From assembly GCA_039026595.1 (NCBI GenBank), contig JBCCMA010000023.1, forward strand, positions 1 to 29,077: a stretch of 29,077 nucleotides of DNA, in the 5' to 3' direction. A program made the position numbers and the translations under genes. This document shows positions 9,004-16,311 of the stretch, one piece after another. Origin of the DNA: JBCCMA01 sp039026595 (GTDB lineage Bacteria > Pseudomonadota > Gammaproteobacteria > Steroidobacterales > JBCCMA01). The number at the start of each line of letters is the position of its first letter. Within the stretch, counting starts at the first letter, position 1. Under the pieces are notes generated by a model that had not been told where the DNA came from, did no database searches, and saw only the letters and a list, made by a program, of their open reading frames with translations.

Positions 9004-10189
9004 ATTTTTCTTTTTCCTTCGTGATGCCGGCCTGCCGGTGTCGCTGACCGAGTTTCTTGCGTTGCTCGACGGCCTTGACCACCGTCTGGTCACCGGGCGT
9101 CTGGATGATTTTTACCGGCTCGCACGGGTCACGCTCGTCAAGGACGAGGGGCGCTACGACCGGTTCGATCAAGCGTTCGAGGCGTTTTTCAAAGGCATTG
9201 AACTGAAGTTTGAGCTGATTACGGGCGACATCCCCGATGAATGGCTCAAGGCGGCGGCCGAGCGTCTCCTGTCTGAAGAGGAACGCGCCAAGCTTGAAAA
9301 GCTGGGCGGTTTCGATGAGCTGATGAAGACGCTTGCCGATCGCATCGCACAACAGCAGAAACGCCACGAGGGCGGGAATCGCTGGATTGGTACCGGAGGG
9401 ACATCGCCCTTCGGTCATTCCGGGTACCACCCCGAGGGTGTCCGCATCGGTGGCGAAGGCGGACAGGGCAAAGCCGTCAACGTGTGGCAGAACCGCGAGT
9501 ACCGCAATCTGGCGGACGATCGGCAGCTCGGCACGCGCAACATCAAAATGGCGCTGCGGCGCTTGCGACGCTTCGCACGTCAGGGACGTCAGGATCAGTT
9601 TTCGATCGGCGACACGATCCGGGCGACGGCCGACAACGCCGGTCTGCTCGATATCAAATACCGCGCGCCCCGGCGCAATCAGATCAAGGTGCTGCTGTTT
9701 TTTGACGTGGGCGGCTCAATGGATCCGTATGTTCGCCTGTGCGAGGACTTGTTCAGCGCTGCGCGCAGCGAGTTCCGGCAACTCGAGTATTTCTATTTTC
9801 ACAACTGCCTTTATGAACGCGTCTGGACAGACAACGATCGGCGCCGCGCCTCCACGCTGCCGCTCGAAGAGGTCACGCGTACCTACAACGACGAGTACAA
9901 GGTGATTTTCGTGGGCGACGCGACGATGAGTCCGTACGAAATCACGCATCCCGGTGGCAGTGTCGAGCACTTCAATGAGGAACCCGGAGCCCTCTGGCTG
10001 CGGCGTTTGTTGTCCAAATTCCCAAACGCCGTGTGGCTCAACCCGGAGGCCGAGAAGTCCTGGGGCTATACACCGTCAGTCAAGCTGATTCGGGAATTGA
10101 TGGATCAGCGCATGTACCCGATGACGCTGTCCGGTCTTGACGACGCCATGGCGCGCTTGCGCCAGACGGGTGTGGTGGTCACGGCGTGA
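8993..10189 (+). CDS. CoxE-like VWA domain protein
   Basis: 398-residue cytosolic protein of the CoxE/VWA class that pairs with MoxR ATPases. It begins MLVRFFFFLRDAG and has an N-terminal helical part, a Gly-rich linker (about residues 127-160) and a C-terminal von Willebrand A fold. The metal site that would read DxSxS in a classical MIDAS reads D238-V-G-G-S242, so the middle Ser is Gly. I recall this DVGGSMD form in related proteobacterial proteins, so it may be a family trait rather than a defect. The second conserved segment is EYFYFHNCLYE and the third includes FVGDATMSPYE. It overlaps the MoxR gene by 11 bases and the patatin gene by 4 (GTGA), a sign of translational coupling. Function beyond MoxR partnership is not known. 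Confidence 0.9.
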   Translation: MLVRFFFFLRDAGLPVSLTEFLALLDGLDHRLVTGRLDDFYRLARVTLVKDEGRYDRFDQAFEAFFKGIELKFELITGDIPDEWLKAAAERLLSEEERAKLEKLGGFDELMKTLADRIAQQQKRHEGGNRWIGTGGTSPFGHSGYHPEGVRIGGEGGQGKAVNVWQNREYRNLADDRQLGTRNIKMALRRLRRFARQGRQDQFSIGDTIRATADNAGLLDIKYRAPRRNQIKVLLFFDVGGSMDPYVRLCEDLFSAARSEFRQLEYFYFHNCLYERVWTDNDRRRASTLPLEEVTRTYNDEYKVIFVGDATMSPYEITHPGGSVEHFNEEPGALWLRRLLSKFPNAVWLNPEAEKSWGYTPSVKLIRELMDQRMYPMTLSGLDDAMARLRQTGVVVTA

Positions 10190-11403
10190 CCGAGGGGTTC
10201 ACGGCCGGACTGGTGCTGCCGGGGGGCGGCGCGCGCGGTGCCTACCAGGCCGGTGTGTTGAAGGGCATTGCGGAGCTCTTGCCACGACCCAATCGAAATC
10301 CGTTCCGGGTGGTCAGCGGTACATCGGTCGGGGCCGTAAACGCCGCGGTGTTGGCAAGCAACGCGCTGCGCTTTCAACGCGGCGTGGGTGAGCTCACGCG
10401 CGTGTGGTCTGATTTTCGATGCGAGCAGGTTTATCGATGCGGTGCCGGGCACCTCCTTGGACGAAGCGCGCACTGGCTCGCCGCACTGACGCTCGGGGGA
10501 TTCGGTCCCGCAGCACCGGCGTCGCTTCTGGACAACGCGCCACTTCGGTCGCTGCTGTCGCGATACCTCAGGTTCGAGAACATCCAGCGCGCCATAAAAG
10601 CCGGCGCACTCGATGCGGTGTCCGTCACGGCGTCGGGGTTTGCGTGCGCGCGCGCGATTTCGTTCTTTCAGGGCAAGGAGGAGCTGGCGCCGTGGATACG
10701 CAGCCGCCGGGCAGGCGTACGGGCGGAACTCGATCTTGACCATCTGATGGGATCTGTCGCGGTGCCGTTTATCTTTCCCACCGCGACCATCGGGAGCGAG
10801 CACTTCGGCGATGGTGCCATGCGTGAAGCCACGCCCTTGAGTCCCGCGCTGCATCTGGGGGCAGACCGACTGCTCGTGATCGGCGTGCGCGACGAGCGCC
10901 CGATGCCGCCGGGTGAGGACGCCGGTCCGCCGCCCCGATTCGGCGAAATCGCCGGTTACATGCTGGACACGGTTTTTCTGGACGGTCTGTTTGCCGACCT
11001 CGAGCGTATGACGCGGGTCAATCACATGCTCGAACGCACCGGCCCGATCATGGACAAGGATCGGCAGCGGTTGCTGCGCCCGGTCGCCCTGCATCTGATC
11101 GTCCCGAGCGAGGATATTCGCGAGATCGCCTATCGCCACAGCGAGGCCTTCCCCCGGGCCATGCGCACGCTGCTGCGTGGCGTGGGCGCGCTGAAGGACA
11201 GCCGCTCACAGTTAAACAGTTATCTGCTGTTCGAAAGAGCGTACACGCGCGAGCTCATCGAGCTTGGCTATCGCGATGCGCTGGATCAGGCTGAGTCACT
11301 GCGCGCGTTCTTTACCGAGAAGAGCATTCCAATGCTCACCGCGCCGGATTATCTGGAGCGGGCGTTGGAGCGTCATGCTCTTCCGGCGGGCGGTGACAGC
11401 TGA
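10186..11403 (+). CDS. Patatin-like phospholipase family protein
   Basis: Predicted serine acyl hydrolase acting on phospholipids or other lipid esters. 405 residues, with the patatin catalytic layout: oxyanion-hole motif PGGGARGAY at 12-20, nucleophile elbow G45-T-S47-V-G49, and catalytic Asp209 in FGDGAM. The Ser/Asp dyad is therefore complete. No signal peptide is visible, so it is probably cytosolic or associated with the inner face of the membrane. The C-terminal half (after about 230) is helical and charged without a domain I recognise. The start is GTG overlapping the TGA of the VWA gene (GTGA), which supports both the start and co-translation. The lipid substrate cannot be read from the sequence. 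Confidence 0.9.
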   Translation: MTEGFTAGLVLPGGGARGAYQAGVLKGIAELLPRPNRNPFRVVSGTSVGAVNAAVLASNALRFQRGVGELTRVWSDFRCEQVYRCGAGHLLGRSAHWLAALTLGGFGPAAPASLLDNAPLRSLLSRYLRFENIQRAIKAGALDAVSVTASGFACARAISFFQGKEELAPWIRSRRAGVRAELDLDHLMGSVAVPFIFPTATIGSEHFGDGAMREATPLSPALHLGADRLLVIGVRDERPMPPGEDAGPPPRFGEIAGYMLDTVFLDGLFADLERMTRVNHMLERTGPIMDKDRQRLLRPVALHLIVPSEDIREIAYRHSEAFPRAMRTLLRGVGALKDSRSQLNSYLLFERAYTRELIELGYRDALDQAESLRAFFTEKSIPMLTAPDYLERALERHALPAGGDS

Positions 11404-11441
11404 GTGTGACAACATGACGTTCTTCCCCCAGAGAGTTTCCA

Positions 11442-12125
11442 ATGCAATTACGAGATGACTTCAGCCAGACATGTCTGGTGCATACTGATGAACTGGTTTG
11501 GCAGCCGTCGCCAATGCAGGGTGTCGATCGTCGCATGCTTGATCGCATCGGGGGTGAGGTCGCGCGGGCCACGACGATTGTTCGTTACGCGCCCGGCAGT
11601 CACTTTTCGGCGCACACCCACAACGGTGGCGAGGAATTCATCGTGCTTGACGGCGTCTTCCAGGACGAACACGGGGACTTTCCGGCCGGAACCTATGTGC
11701 GTAATCCGCCCACCTCATCACACACGCCGGGCTCGGAGCAGGGGTGCGTCATTTTCGTGAAGCTCTGGCAATTTGATCCCGACGATCGCGCTGCGCTCAC
11801 ACTGGACATGCACGAGGCGTTGGCGCAAACGCAGGCCGGCGTGGCGCAGTGTGTTTTGCATCACGACGCTCGGGAGGTGGTCTCATGCTATCGGCTGGCG
11901 TCGGACGTGTCGCTGATGCTTCAAGCCACCGGGGGGCTGGAGCTTCTTGTCCTTGAGGGCGAACTGAAAACCGATCGCGGCGCGCTAATGCGGCATTCTT
12001 GGCTTCGGCTCCCGGACGACGAGCGCCTTGCGGCGTCGGCGTCCGATCAAGGCGCCATGTTCTGGGTCAAGACCGGTCATCTTCGTCACGTCGTCGCGCC
12101 TGGATCTTTGAATCCAGTCCCTTGA
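11442..12125 (+). CDS. Two-cupin protein related to the ChrR C-terminal domain
   Basis: 227-residue protein made of two cupin halves. The first holds a full metal-ligand set, His58, His60, Glu64 and His94 (HTHNGGEE and SSHTP), as in the cupin domain of the anti-sigma factor ChrR. The second (about 125-220) keeps the fold pattern (ELLVLEGEL) but lacks the His ligands. The N-terminal zinc-binding anti-sigma domain of ChrR is missing, and no sigma factor gene is adjacent, so an anti-sigma role is not supported. A metal-dependent enzyme or small-molecule sensor is possible. AGAGAG lies seven bases before the ATG. Its stop overlaps the TTG start of the next gene (TTGA), linking it to the FAD oxidase. 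Confidence 0.85.
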   Translation: MQLRDDFSQTCLVHTDELVWQPSPMQGVDRRMLDRIGGEVARATTIVRYAPGSHFSAHTHNGGEEFIVLDGVFQDEHGDFPAGTYVRNPPTSSHTPGSEQGCVIFVKLWQFDPDDRAALTLDMHEALAQTQAGVAQCVLHHDAREVVSCYRLASDVSLMLQATGGLELLVLEGELKTDRGALMRHSWLRLPDDERLAASASDQGAMFWVKTGHLRHVVAPGSLNPVP

Positions 12126-13213
12126 ACACTGAGCCTGAAGCCACCTCGGTGGAGCAAAACCACTCTGTACTGGTCGTCGGCGCCGGCATTGCCGGGCTGC
12201 GTATTGCCGAAACGCTGACGCAACAAGGGCGGGACGTGGTCGTGCTGGAAGCGCGCGATCGCGTCGGTGGGCGGATTGTGTCGCATGCCATCGGGTCCGC
12301 TTCGTTTGAATTAGGTCCCGCGTGGTTCTGGGACGGGCAGCCGAGACTGGCTGCGCTGCTTGCGCGTTTTGGGATCGAACGATTCGAGCAGTTCGATGAG
12401 GGCGCATTCTGCTTCGAGGACCAGACCGGGCGGTGTACGCCGTACCGTGACTTTCCCGCCATGCCCACGTCGATGCGCGTGGTGGGTGGCTTTGCGGCCG
12501 TGACCCGTCAACTCGCTGCGCGGGTTGATGCGACAGATCTGCATCTGTCGACCCCGGTGCAAACGCTGGTGTTGGGTGACGACGGCGTCACGGTCGAGGC
12601 AGAAGGACGGGTGTTCACTGCCGACCAGGTCGTTCTGGCCATGCCCCCACGCCTGATCAACAGCTTGACGTTCCAACCGGCGCTGCCGGAGTCGTTTTCA
12701 CGGTCGCTCGCGGCGGTGTCCACGTGGATGGCCGGGCAGGCCAAGTGCGTCGCCGTCTACCCGACACCGTTTTGGCGTGACGCGGGCCTGTCGGGTCGAG
12801 GTGCGAGTCGACTGGGACCGCTCGTGGAAATACACGACGCGTCCGATGAGCGCGCGGGACGCTTTGCGTTGTTCGGATTTGTTGGCTGGCCGCCAGCCCG
12901 GCGGCGCGATGAGGACACGTTGAAAGCCGCCATTGTCGATCAGCTTCGTCGGGTGTTCGGCGACGAGGCGGGCGATCCGTCCGCGCTGCTGCTCAAGGAC
13001 TGGGCAACCGATCGCTGGTGTGCGACGGCCGCCGATCAGATTCCACCGACCACCCATCCGCACTACGGTCCGGCGCCGGCGCTGCCTCATGACTGGTCGC
13101 GTCGGCTGATTCTGGCGGGGACCGAATTCGCGCCCCATCAAGGGGGTTATGTGGAAGGGGCGCTGGAATCTGCGGCGTCGGCCCTTGCGCGGCTTGACGC
13201 GCCTCTCGATTAG
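12122..13213 (+). CDS. FAD-dependent amine oxidase family protein
   Basis: Flavoprotein of the amine oxidase/monoamine oxidase superfamily; the reaction and substrate are unknown. Rossmann motif GAGIAG at residues 20-25, the ribose-binding Glu43 followed by ARDRVGGR, and the C-terminal FAD motif ILAGTEFAPHQGGYVEGA are all present. I see no C-terminal Cys motif for covalent FAD. 363 residues is short for the superfamily, closer to small bacterial members. The frame is open back to 11999, but that stretch lies inside the cupin gene and is Arg/Ser-rich. I prefer TTG at 12122, which overlaps the cupin stop (TTGA); a GTG at 12149 is an alternative. No signal peptide, so probably cytosolic. Confidence 0.87.
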   Translation: MNTEPEATSVEQNHSVLVVGAGIAGLRIAETLTQQGRDVVVLEARDRVGGRIVSHAIGSASFELGPAWFWDGQPRLAALLARFGIERFEQFDEGAFCFEDQTGRCTPYRDFPAMPTSMRVVGGFAAVTRQLAARVDATDLHLSTPVQTLVLGDDGVTVEAEGRVFTADQVVLAMPPRLINSLTFQPALPESFSRSLAAVSTWMAGQAKCVAVYPTPFWRDAGLSGRGASRLGPLVEIHDASDERAGRFALFGFVGWPPARRRDEDTLKAAIVDQLRRVFGDEAGDPSALLLKDWATDRWCATAADQIPPTTHPHYGPAPALPHDWSRRLILAGTEFAPHQGGYVEGALESAASALARLDAPLD

Positions 13214-13243
13214 CGCGAATCTTCTGGCTCACGGCAATTCGCG
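13214..13243. repeat. Inverted repeat between the amine oxidase and nadM genes
   Basis: Perfect 7-base arms, CGCGAAT at 13214-13220 and ATTCGCG at 13237-13243, separated by 16 bases. It starts directly after the amine oxidase stop codon and lies about 40 bases upstream of nadM. No T-run follows, so it is not an intrinsic terminator. It could be an operator or an RNA hairpin in the nadM leader. A TTGACG (13194-13199) upstream resembles a -35 box, but no good -10 box sits at the right distance. Confidence 0.45.
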
Positions 13244-13273
13244 GCACGGGAACAGACCCACCGCCGCATCGGT

Positions 13274-13279
13274 AAGGAG
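13274..13279 (+). promoter_or_regulatory. Ribosome binding site of nadM
   Basis: AAGGAG six bases before a GTG codon. This strong Shine-Dalgarno fixes the GTG at 13286 as the nadM start. Confidence 0.8.
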
Positions 13280-13285
13280 CTTACT

Positions 13286-14332
13286 GTGGCCGAATCCAAG
13301 TTCGACTTTCTGGTCTTCATTGGCCGGTTCCAGCCTTTTCACCGCGGCCATGAAGCCGTCTTGCGTGCGGCGCTTCAGCAAGCTGCCCACGTCATCGTGC
13401 TCGTGGGCTCAGCACACCGGCCGCGCTGTTCGCGCAACCCCTGGTCCTTCGATGAGCGCCACGCGATGGTGTCTTCGTTGCTCGATCACGATGAGCGGCG
13501 CCGCACGCACGTCATGCCGTTGATGGATGCGACCTACAACGATCCGCTTTGGCTGCGGACCGTCCAGCAATGCGTCAGCGGCGTCGTCGCGGCGCACCAC
13601 AGTCAGCCACACCGCGCCGCAAGGATCGGTCTCATTGGTCACAGCAAGGACCGCAGCTCGTACTATCTGACGCGGTTTCCCCAGTGGTCGTCGGTGGATG
13701 TCCCCAACGTGGGTGGATTGAACGCCACCGACATTCGCCAGCGGCTTTTTGAGGCGCCGAGCGGGACGATCTCTGACGACGTCGTCCCCGGTCCGGTCGC
13801 CGCCCAGCTGGCATCCTTTCTCGACACGTCCGAGTTCGCCGATTTGCGCGACGAAACCGTGTTTATTCGCAACTACCGCGCGCAATGGGCTAACGCGCCG
13901 TACACGCCCATGTTTGTCACCGTCGATGCGGTGGTCGTGCAGTCAGGCCACGTGCTGCTGGTGGAACGAAAAGCGCGTCCCGGTCGCGGGCAGTGGGCGT
14001 TGCCGGGCGGCTTTGTGGACGGTGATGAGGACCTTCAGACGGCGGCGCTGCGCGAGCTGAAGGAGGAGACCCGCATCAAGGTGCCGCTGCCGGTACTGGC
14101 GGGCAGCATCTCGCGGCGTGACGTCTTTGACGATCCGCATCGTTCCGCGCGCGGCCGCACGTTTACGCATGCGTTTCTGATTGAGCTCAAGCCCGACAAG
14201 ACGCTGCCAAAAGTGCGCGGCGGCGATGATGCGCGCCATGCGTTCTGGGTGCCGCTGGCGGAGCTGGCACCGGAGCGCTGTTTTGAGGATCACTATTTCA
14301 TCGTGCAACGTCTGGTCGGCGGCCCCCGCTGA
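13286..14332 (+). CDS. nadM: Bifunctional NMN adenylyltransferase / Nudix hydrolase
   Basis: N-terminal half: nicotinamide-mononucleotide adenylyltransferase, which joins NMN and ATP to make NAD. It has GRFQPFHRGH with the HxGH nucleotide-transfer motif at His19-His22, and a C-terminal LNATDIR segment matching the family's SxTxxR-type motif. C-terminal half (from about residue 205): Nudix hydrolase, with box Gly242-x5-Glu248-x7-RELKEE (256-261), expected to hydrolyse ADP-ribose or a similar NDP-sugar. The position usually Gly at the end of the box is Arg263, which I recall in homologues of this fusion. 348 residues matches the fused cyanobacterial and Francisella-type proteins. nadV, whose product makes NMN, follows at once. 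Start is GTG with AAGGAG in front. Confidence 0.93.
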   Translation: MAESKFDFLVFIGRFQPFHRGHEAVLRAALQQAAHVIVLVGSAHRPRCSRNPWSFDERHAMVSSLLDHDERRRTHVMPLMDATYNDPLWLRTVQQCVSGVVAAHHSQPHRAARIGLIGHSKDRSSYYLTRFPQWSSVDVPNVGGLNATDIRQRLFEAPSGTISDDVVPGPVAAQLASFLDTSEFADLRDETVFIRNYRAQWANAPYTPMFVTVDAVVVQSGHVLLVERKARPGRGQWALPGGFVDGDEDLQTAALRELKEETRIKVPLPVLAGSISRRDVFDDPHRSARGRTFTHAFLIELKPDKTLPKVRGGDDARHAFWVPLAELAPERCFEDHYFIVQRLVGGPR

Positions 14333-14349
14333 CCGCGTTGCGTTTCTGG

Positions 14350-14378
14350 CACGGCGGACAGACCGCCTGTGTTTTTCT
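14350..14378 (+). terminator. Terminator-like hairpin between nadM and nadV
   Basis: Stem CACGGCGG (14350-14357), loop ACAGA, return CCGCC-T-GTG (14363-14371) with a single bulged T, then TTTTTCT. This is the shape of an intrinsic terminator. It sits 18 bases after the nadM stop and ends just before the nadV Shine-Dalgarno. It may end part of the nadM transcripts, act as an attenuator, or simply be a leader hairpin. No folding energy was computed. Confidence 0.55.
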
Positions 14379-14382
14379 CACC

Positions 14383-14389
14383 GGAGGAG
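14383..14389 (+). promoter_or_regulatory. Ribosome binding site of nadV
   Basis: GGAGGAG five bases before GTG 14395. It decides the nadV start over the upstream in-frame codon at 14338, and lies directly after the T-run of the hairpin. Confidence 0.82.
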
Positions 14390-14394
14390 TTCCT

Positions 14395-15780
14395 GTGAAT
14401 CACAATCCCATCCTTGACGTCGACTCGTACAAAGCCTCGCACTATCGGCAGTACCCGCCCGGTACCACGGCGGTGTCCAGTTACATCGAATCGCGCGGCG
14501 GCGCTGCCCCGCATACGGTGTTCTTTGGTCTGCAACGATTTCTGAAGACCTATCTCAGTCAACGCGTCACCCAAGCGCACATCGAAGAGGCGGCGCACCT
14601 GTTGCCCGCCCACGGGTTACCGTTTCACGAAGCCGGGTGGCGTCACATACTTGAGGTGCACGGCGGCCGCCTGCCGCTGTCTGTGGAGGCGGTGCCCGAG
14701 GGTAGCGTGGTGCCCGTTTCCAACGTACTCGTGCAGGTACGCAATACCGATCCGACCTGTGCGTGGTTGACCAGCTACGTGGAGACGGCGTTGTTGCGCG
14801 CGGTCTGGTATCCGACCTCCGTGGCGACGCGTTCTTTTGAATGCCGCCGCATCATCGCCGCGGCGCTCGAGCGCACCGCGGACAATGCTGACGGGCTGCC
14901 GTTCAAGGTGCATGATTTTGGCGCGCGGGGCGCGAGCTCTGCTGAAACGGCGGCCCTCGGCGGCGCCGCGCACCTGTTGAGTTTTCAGGGAACGGATACC
15001 GTGGCGGCGATCCGCCTGCTGCGTGAAAGCTACGACGCCGACATGCCCGGTTTCTCCATCCCGGCGGCGGAACACAGCACGATGACGGCGTGGGGGCGTG
15101 AGCGCGAGGTGAAGGCGTACGCCAATATGCTCGCGTCGTTTGGGGGCGAGGGTCGCGTTGTGGCGGTTGTATCCGATTCCTACGACCTGTTTCACGCGAT
15201 CGATGCCCTGTGGGGCGAGCAACTTCGCGAGGCGGTCATGAACAGCGGTGGCACCCTCGTTGTGCGGCCCGACAGCGGCGATCCCGTCCAGATCGTCTGT
15301 GAATCAATCGAACGACTGATGGCAAAGTTCGGGTTCAGAACGAATTCGAAGGGATATCGCATCCTGCCGGACTGCGTGCGGGTGATTCAGGGCGACGGGG
15401 TGAGCCCCGCGATGATCGAGACCATTCTGGACGCCATGGCAGAGCAGGGTTTGTGCGCGGACAACGTCGCGTTCGGGATGGGCGGCGAGTTGTTGCAACG
15501 GGTCGACCGGGATACGCAGAAATTTGCGATGAAAGCGTCGGCGGTGGAGATCGACGGGCAGTGGCACGATGTGTACAAGGATCCCGTCACCGATCCCGGC
15601 AAGGTTTCAAAGCGGGGGCGGCTGGCGCTTGTGCATGATGGCCTCTGGCGCACGGTGAGAGCGGAGCAAAGAGGCGCGGCCAATAATGCGCTTCGCGAGG
15701 TGTTTCGCGATGGCGCACTATACCTTGAGGATACGCTCGACGCGGTGCGCGCGCGGTTGGATGTGTCTGCGTTGACCTGA
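14395..15780 (+). CDS. nadV: Nicotinamide phosphoribosyltransferase
   Basis: Makes NMN from nicotinamide and phosphoribosyl pyrophosphate, the first step of the short salvage route to NAD; cytosolic dimer. 461 residues, as for bacterial NadV and vertebrate NAMPT. Visible family motifs: DSYKASHYRQYPPG at the N-terminus, DFGARGASSAET, AAEHSTMTAWG with the catalytic His, SDSYDLFHAID, and the phosphate-binding RPDSGDP. The true start is GTG 14395, preceded by GGAGGAG; the frame extends to 14338 but that part has no family match. Paired with nadM it gives nicotinamide to NMN to NAD in two enzymes, without the nicotinamidase-dependent route. The gene ends 18 bases from the convergent DUF2937 gene. 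Confidence 0.95.
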   Translation: MNHNPILDVDSYKASHYRQYPPGTTAVSSYIESRGGAAPHTVFFGLQRFLKTYLSQRVTQAHIEEAAHLLPAHGLPFHEAGWRHILEVHGGRLPLSVEAVPEGSVVPVSNVLVQVRNTDPTCAWLTSYVETALLRAVWYPTSVATRSFECRRIIAAALERTADNADGLPFKVHDFGARGASSAETAALGGAAHLLSFQGTDTVAAIRLLRESYDADMPGFSIPAAEHSTMTAWGREREVKAYANMLASFGGEGRVVAVVSDSYDLFHAIDALWGEQLREAVMNSGGTLVVRPDSGDPVQIVCESIERLMAKFGFRTNSKGYRILPDCVRVIQGDGVSPAMIETILDAMAEQGLCADNVAFGMGGELLQRVDRDTQKFAMKASAVEIDGQWHDVYKDPVTDPGKVSKRGRLALVHDGLWRTVRAEQRGAANNALREVFRDGALYLEDTLDAVRARLDVSALT

Positions 15781-15798
15781 CGGCGGCGCAGCGCGCTT

Positions 15799-16311
15799 CT
15801 AGCGGGCGGGTCGTCGGTATGGCCGCGACCTGCCGAAAAACCATCGACAGGGACCGGACACAGCGAACCAGAGGACGAGGCCGGCGATCAGTGAGAACAG
15901 CAGCGATTCGCTGCGGTATTCAAACGAGGGTTTGAACTGTCGCAGCGCATTGCTTCGAATCGTGGGGTGCCGGGACAACGCAATCTGGCGCAGATCGCTG
16001 AGCAAGCTACCGGCCATGTCCGCTTGCGCAGTGCGAAGCGACGCGCGCGAGATCACCAGCGCTTCAATTGCGTCGCCTTCCTCGTAGAAAGTGGGGTCCG
16101 GACTCTGACGGTGGTGAGCAATCAGCGCGTCGAGGCTGCCGTCGTGGTGTCGGTCGGCGATGGCCTGAAACGGCGCGATGTCCTGTTCGGCCTGGCGCAG
16201 GCTCGCGGTGAGTTGCTGCTCGTACTGCGTTGAGAAACTCGGAAACGCGCCGGCCAGCAAAATGGCGCCGATCAGCAACAGGCGGTCTGCCAGAGCGCCA
16301 AACAGTCTCAC
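15799..16311 (-). CDS. DUF2937 family membrane protein
   Basis: 170-residue protein of unknown function. It matches my recollection of DUF2937 proteins in Pseudomonas: an N-terminal membrane segment (about 6-25), the run GAFPSFSTQYEQQL, a long helical region with FQAIADRHHDGSLDALIAHHR, and a C-terminal membrane segment (about 138-156) followed by a basic tail. The central part should form an extracytoplasmic helical domain between two membrane anchors. Its ATG overlaps the mgtE stop (ATGA), so it is translated with the magnesium transporter; whether it helps that transporter is only a guess. Confidence 0.75.
   Translation of the reverse strand: MRLFGALADRLLLIGAILLAGAFPSFSTQYEQQLTASLRQAEQDIAPFQAIADRHHDGSLDALIAHHRQSPDPTFYEEGDAIEALVISRASLRTAQADMAGSLLSDLRQIALSRHPTIRSNALRQFKPSFEYRSESLLFSLIAGLVLWFAVSGPCRWFFGRSRPYRRPAR

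Noticed and set aside
9003..9020. T-rich tract after the MoxR stop as a terminator tail
   Set aside because: It encodes the Phe run near the start of the VWA protein and no stem precedes it.
7783..9093. Minus-strand open frame of 436 codons across the acylase, MoxR and VWA genes
   Set aside because: It is antisense to well-supported genes in GC-rich DNA, spans three gene boundaries, has no recognisable domain and is rich in Arg/Pro.
10105..11139. Minus-strand open frame of 344 codons inside the patatin gene
   Set aside because: Antisense to a gene with intact catalytic motifs; no domain seen.
11999..12121. N-terminal extension of the amine oxidase back to 11999
   Set aside because: It lies in another frame of the cupin gene, is Arg/Ser-rich, and the TTGA overlap start is more natural.
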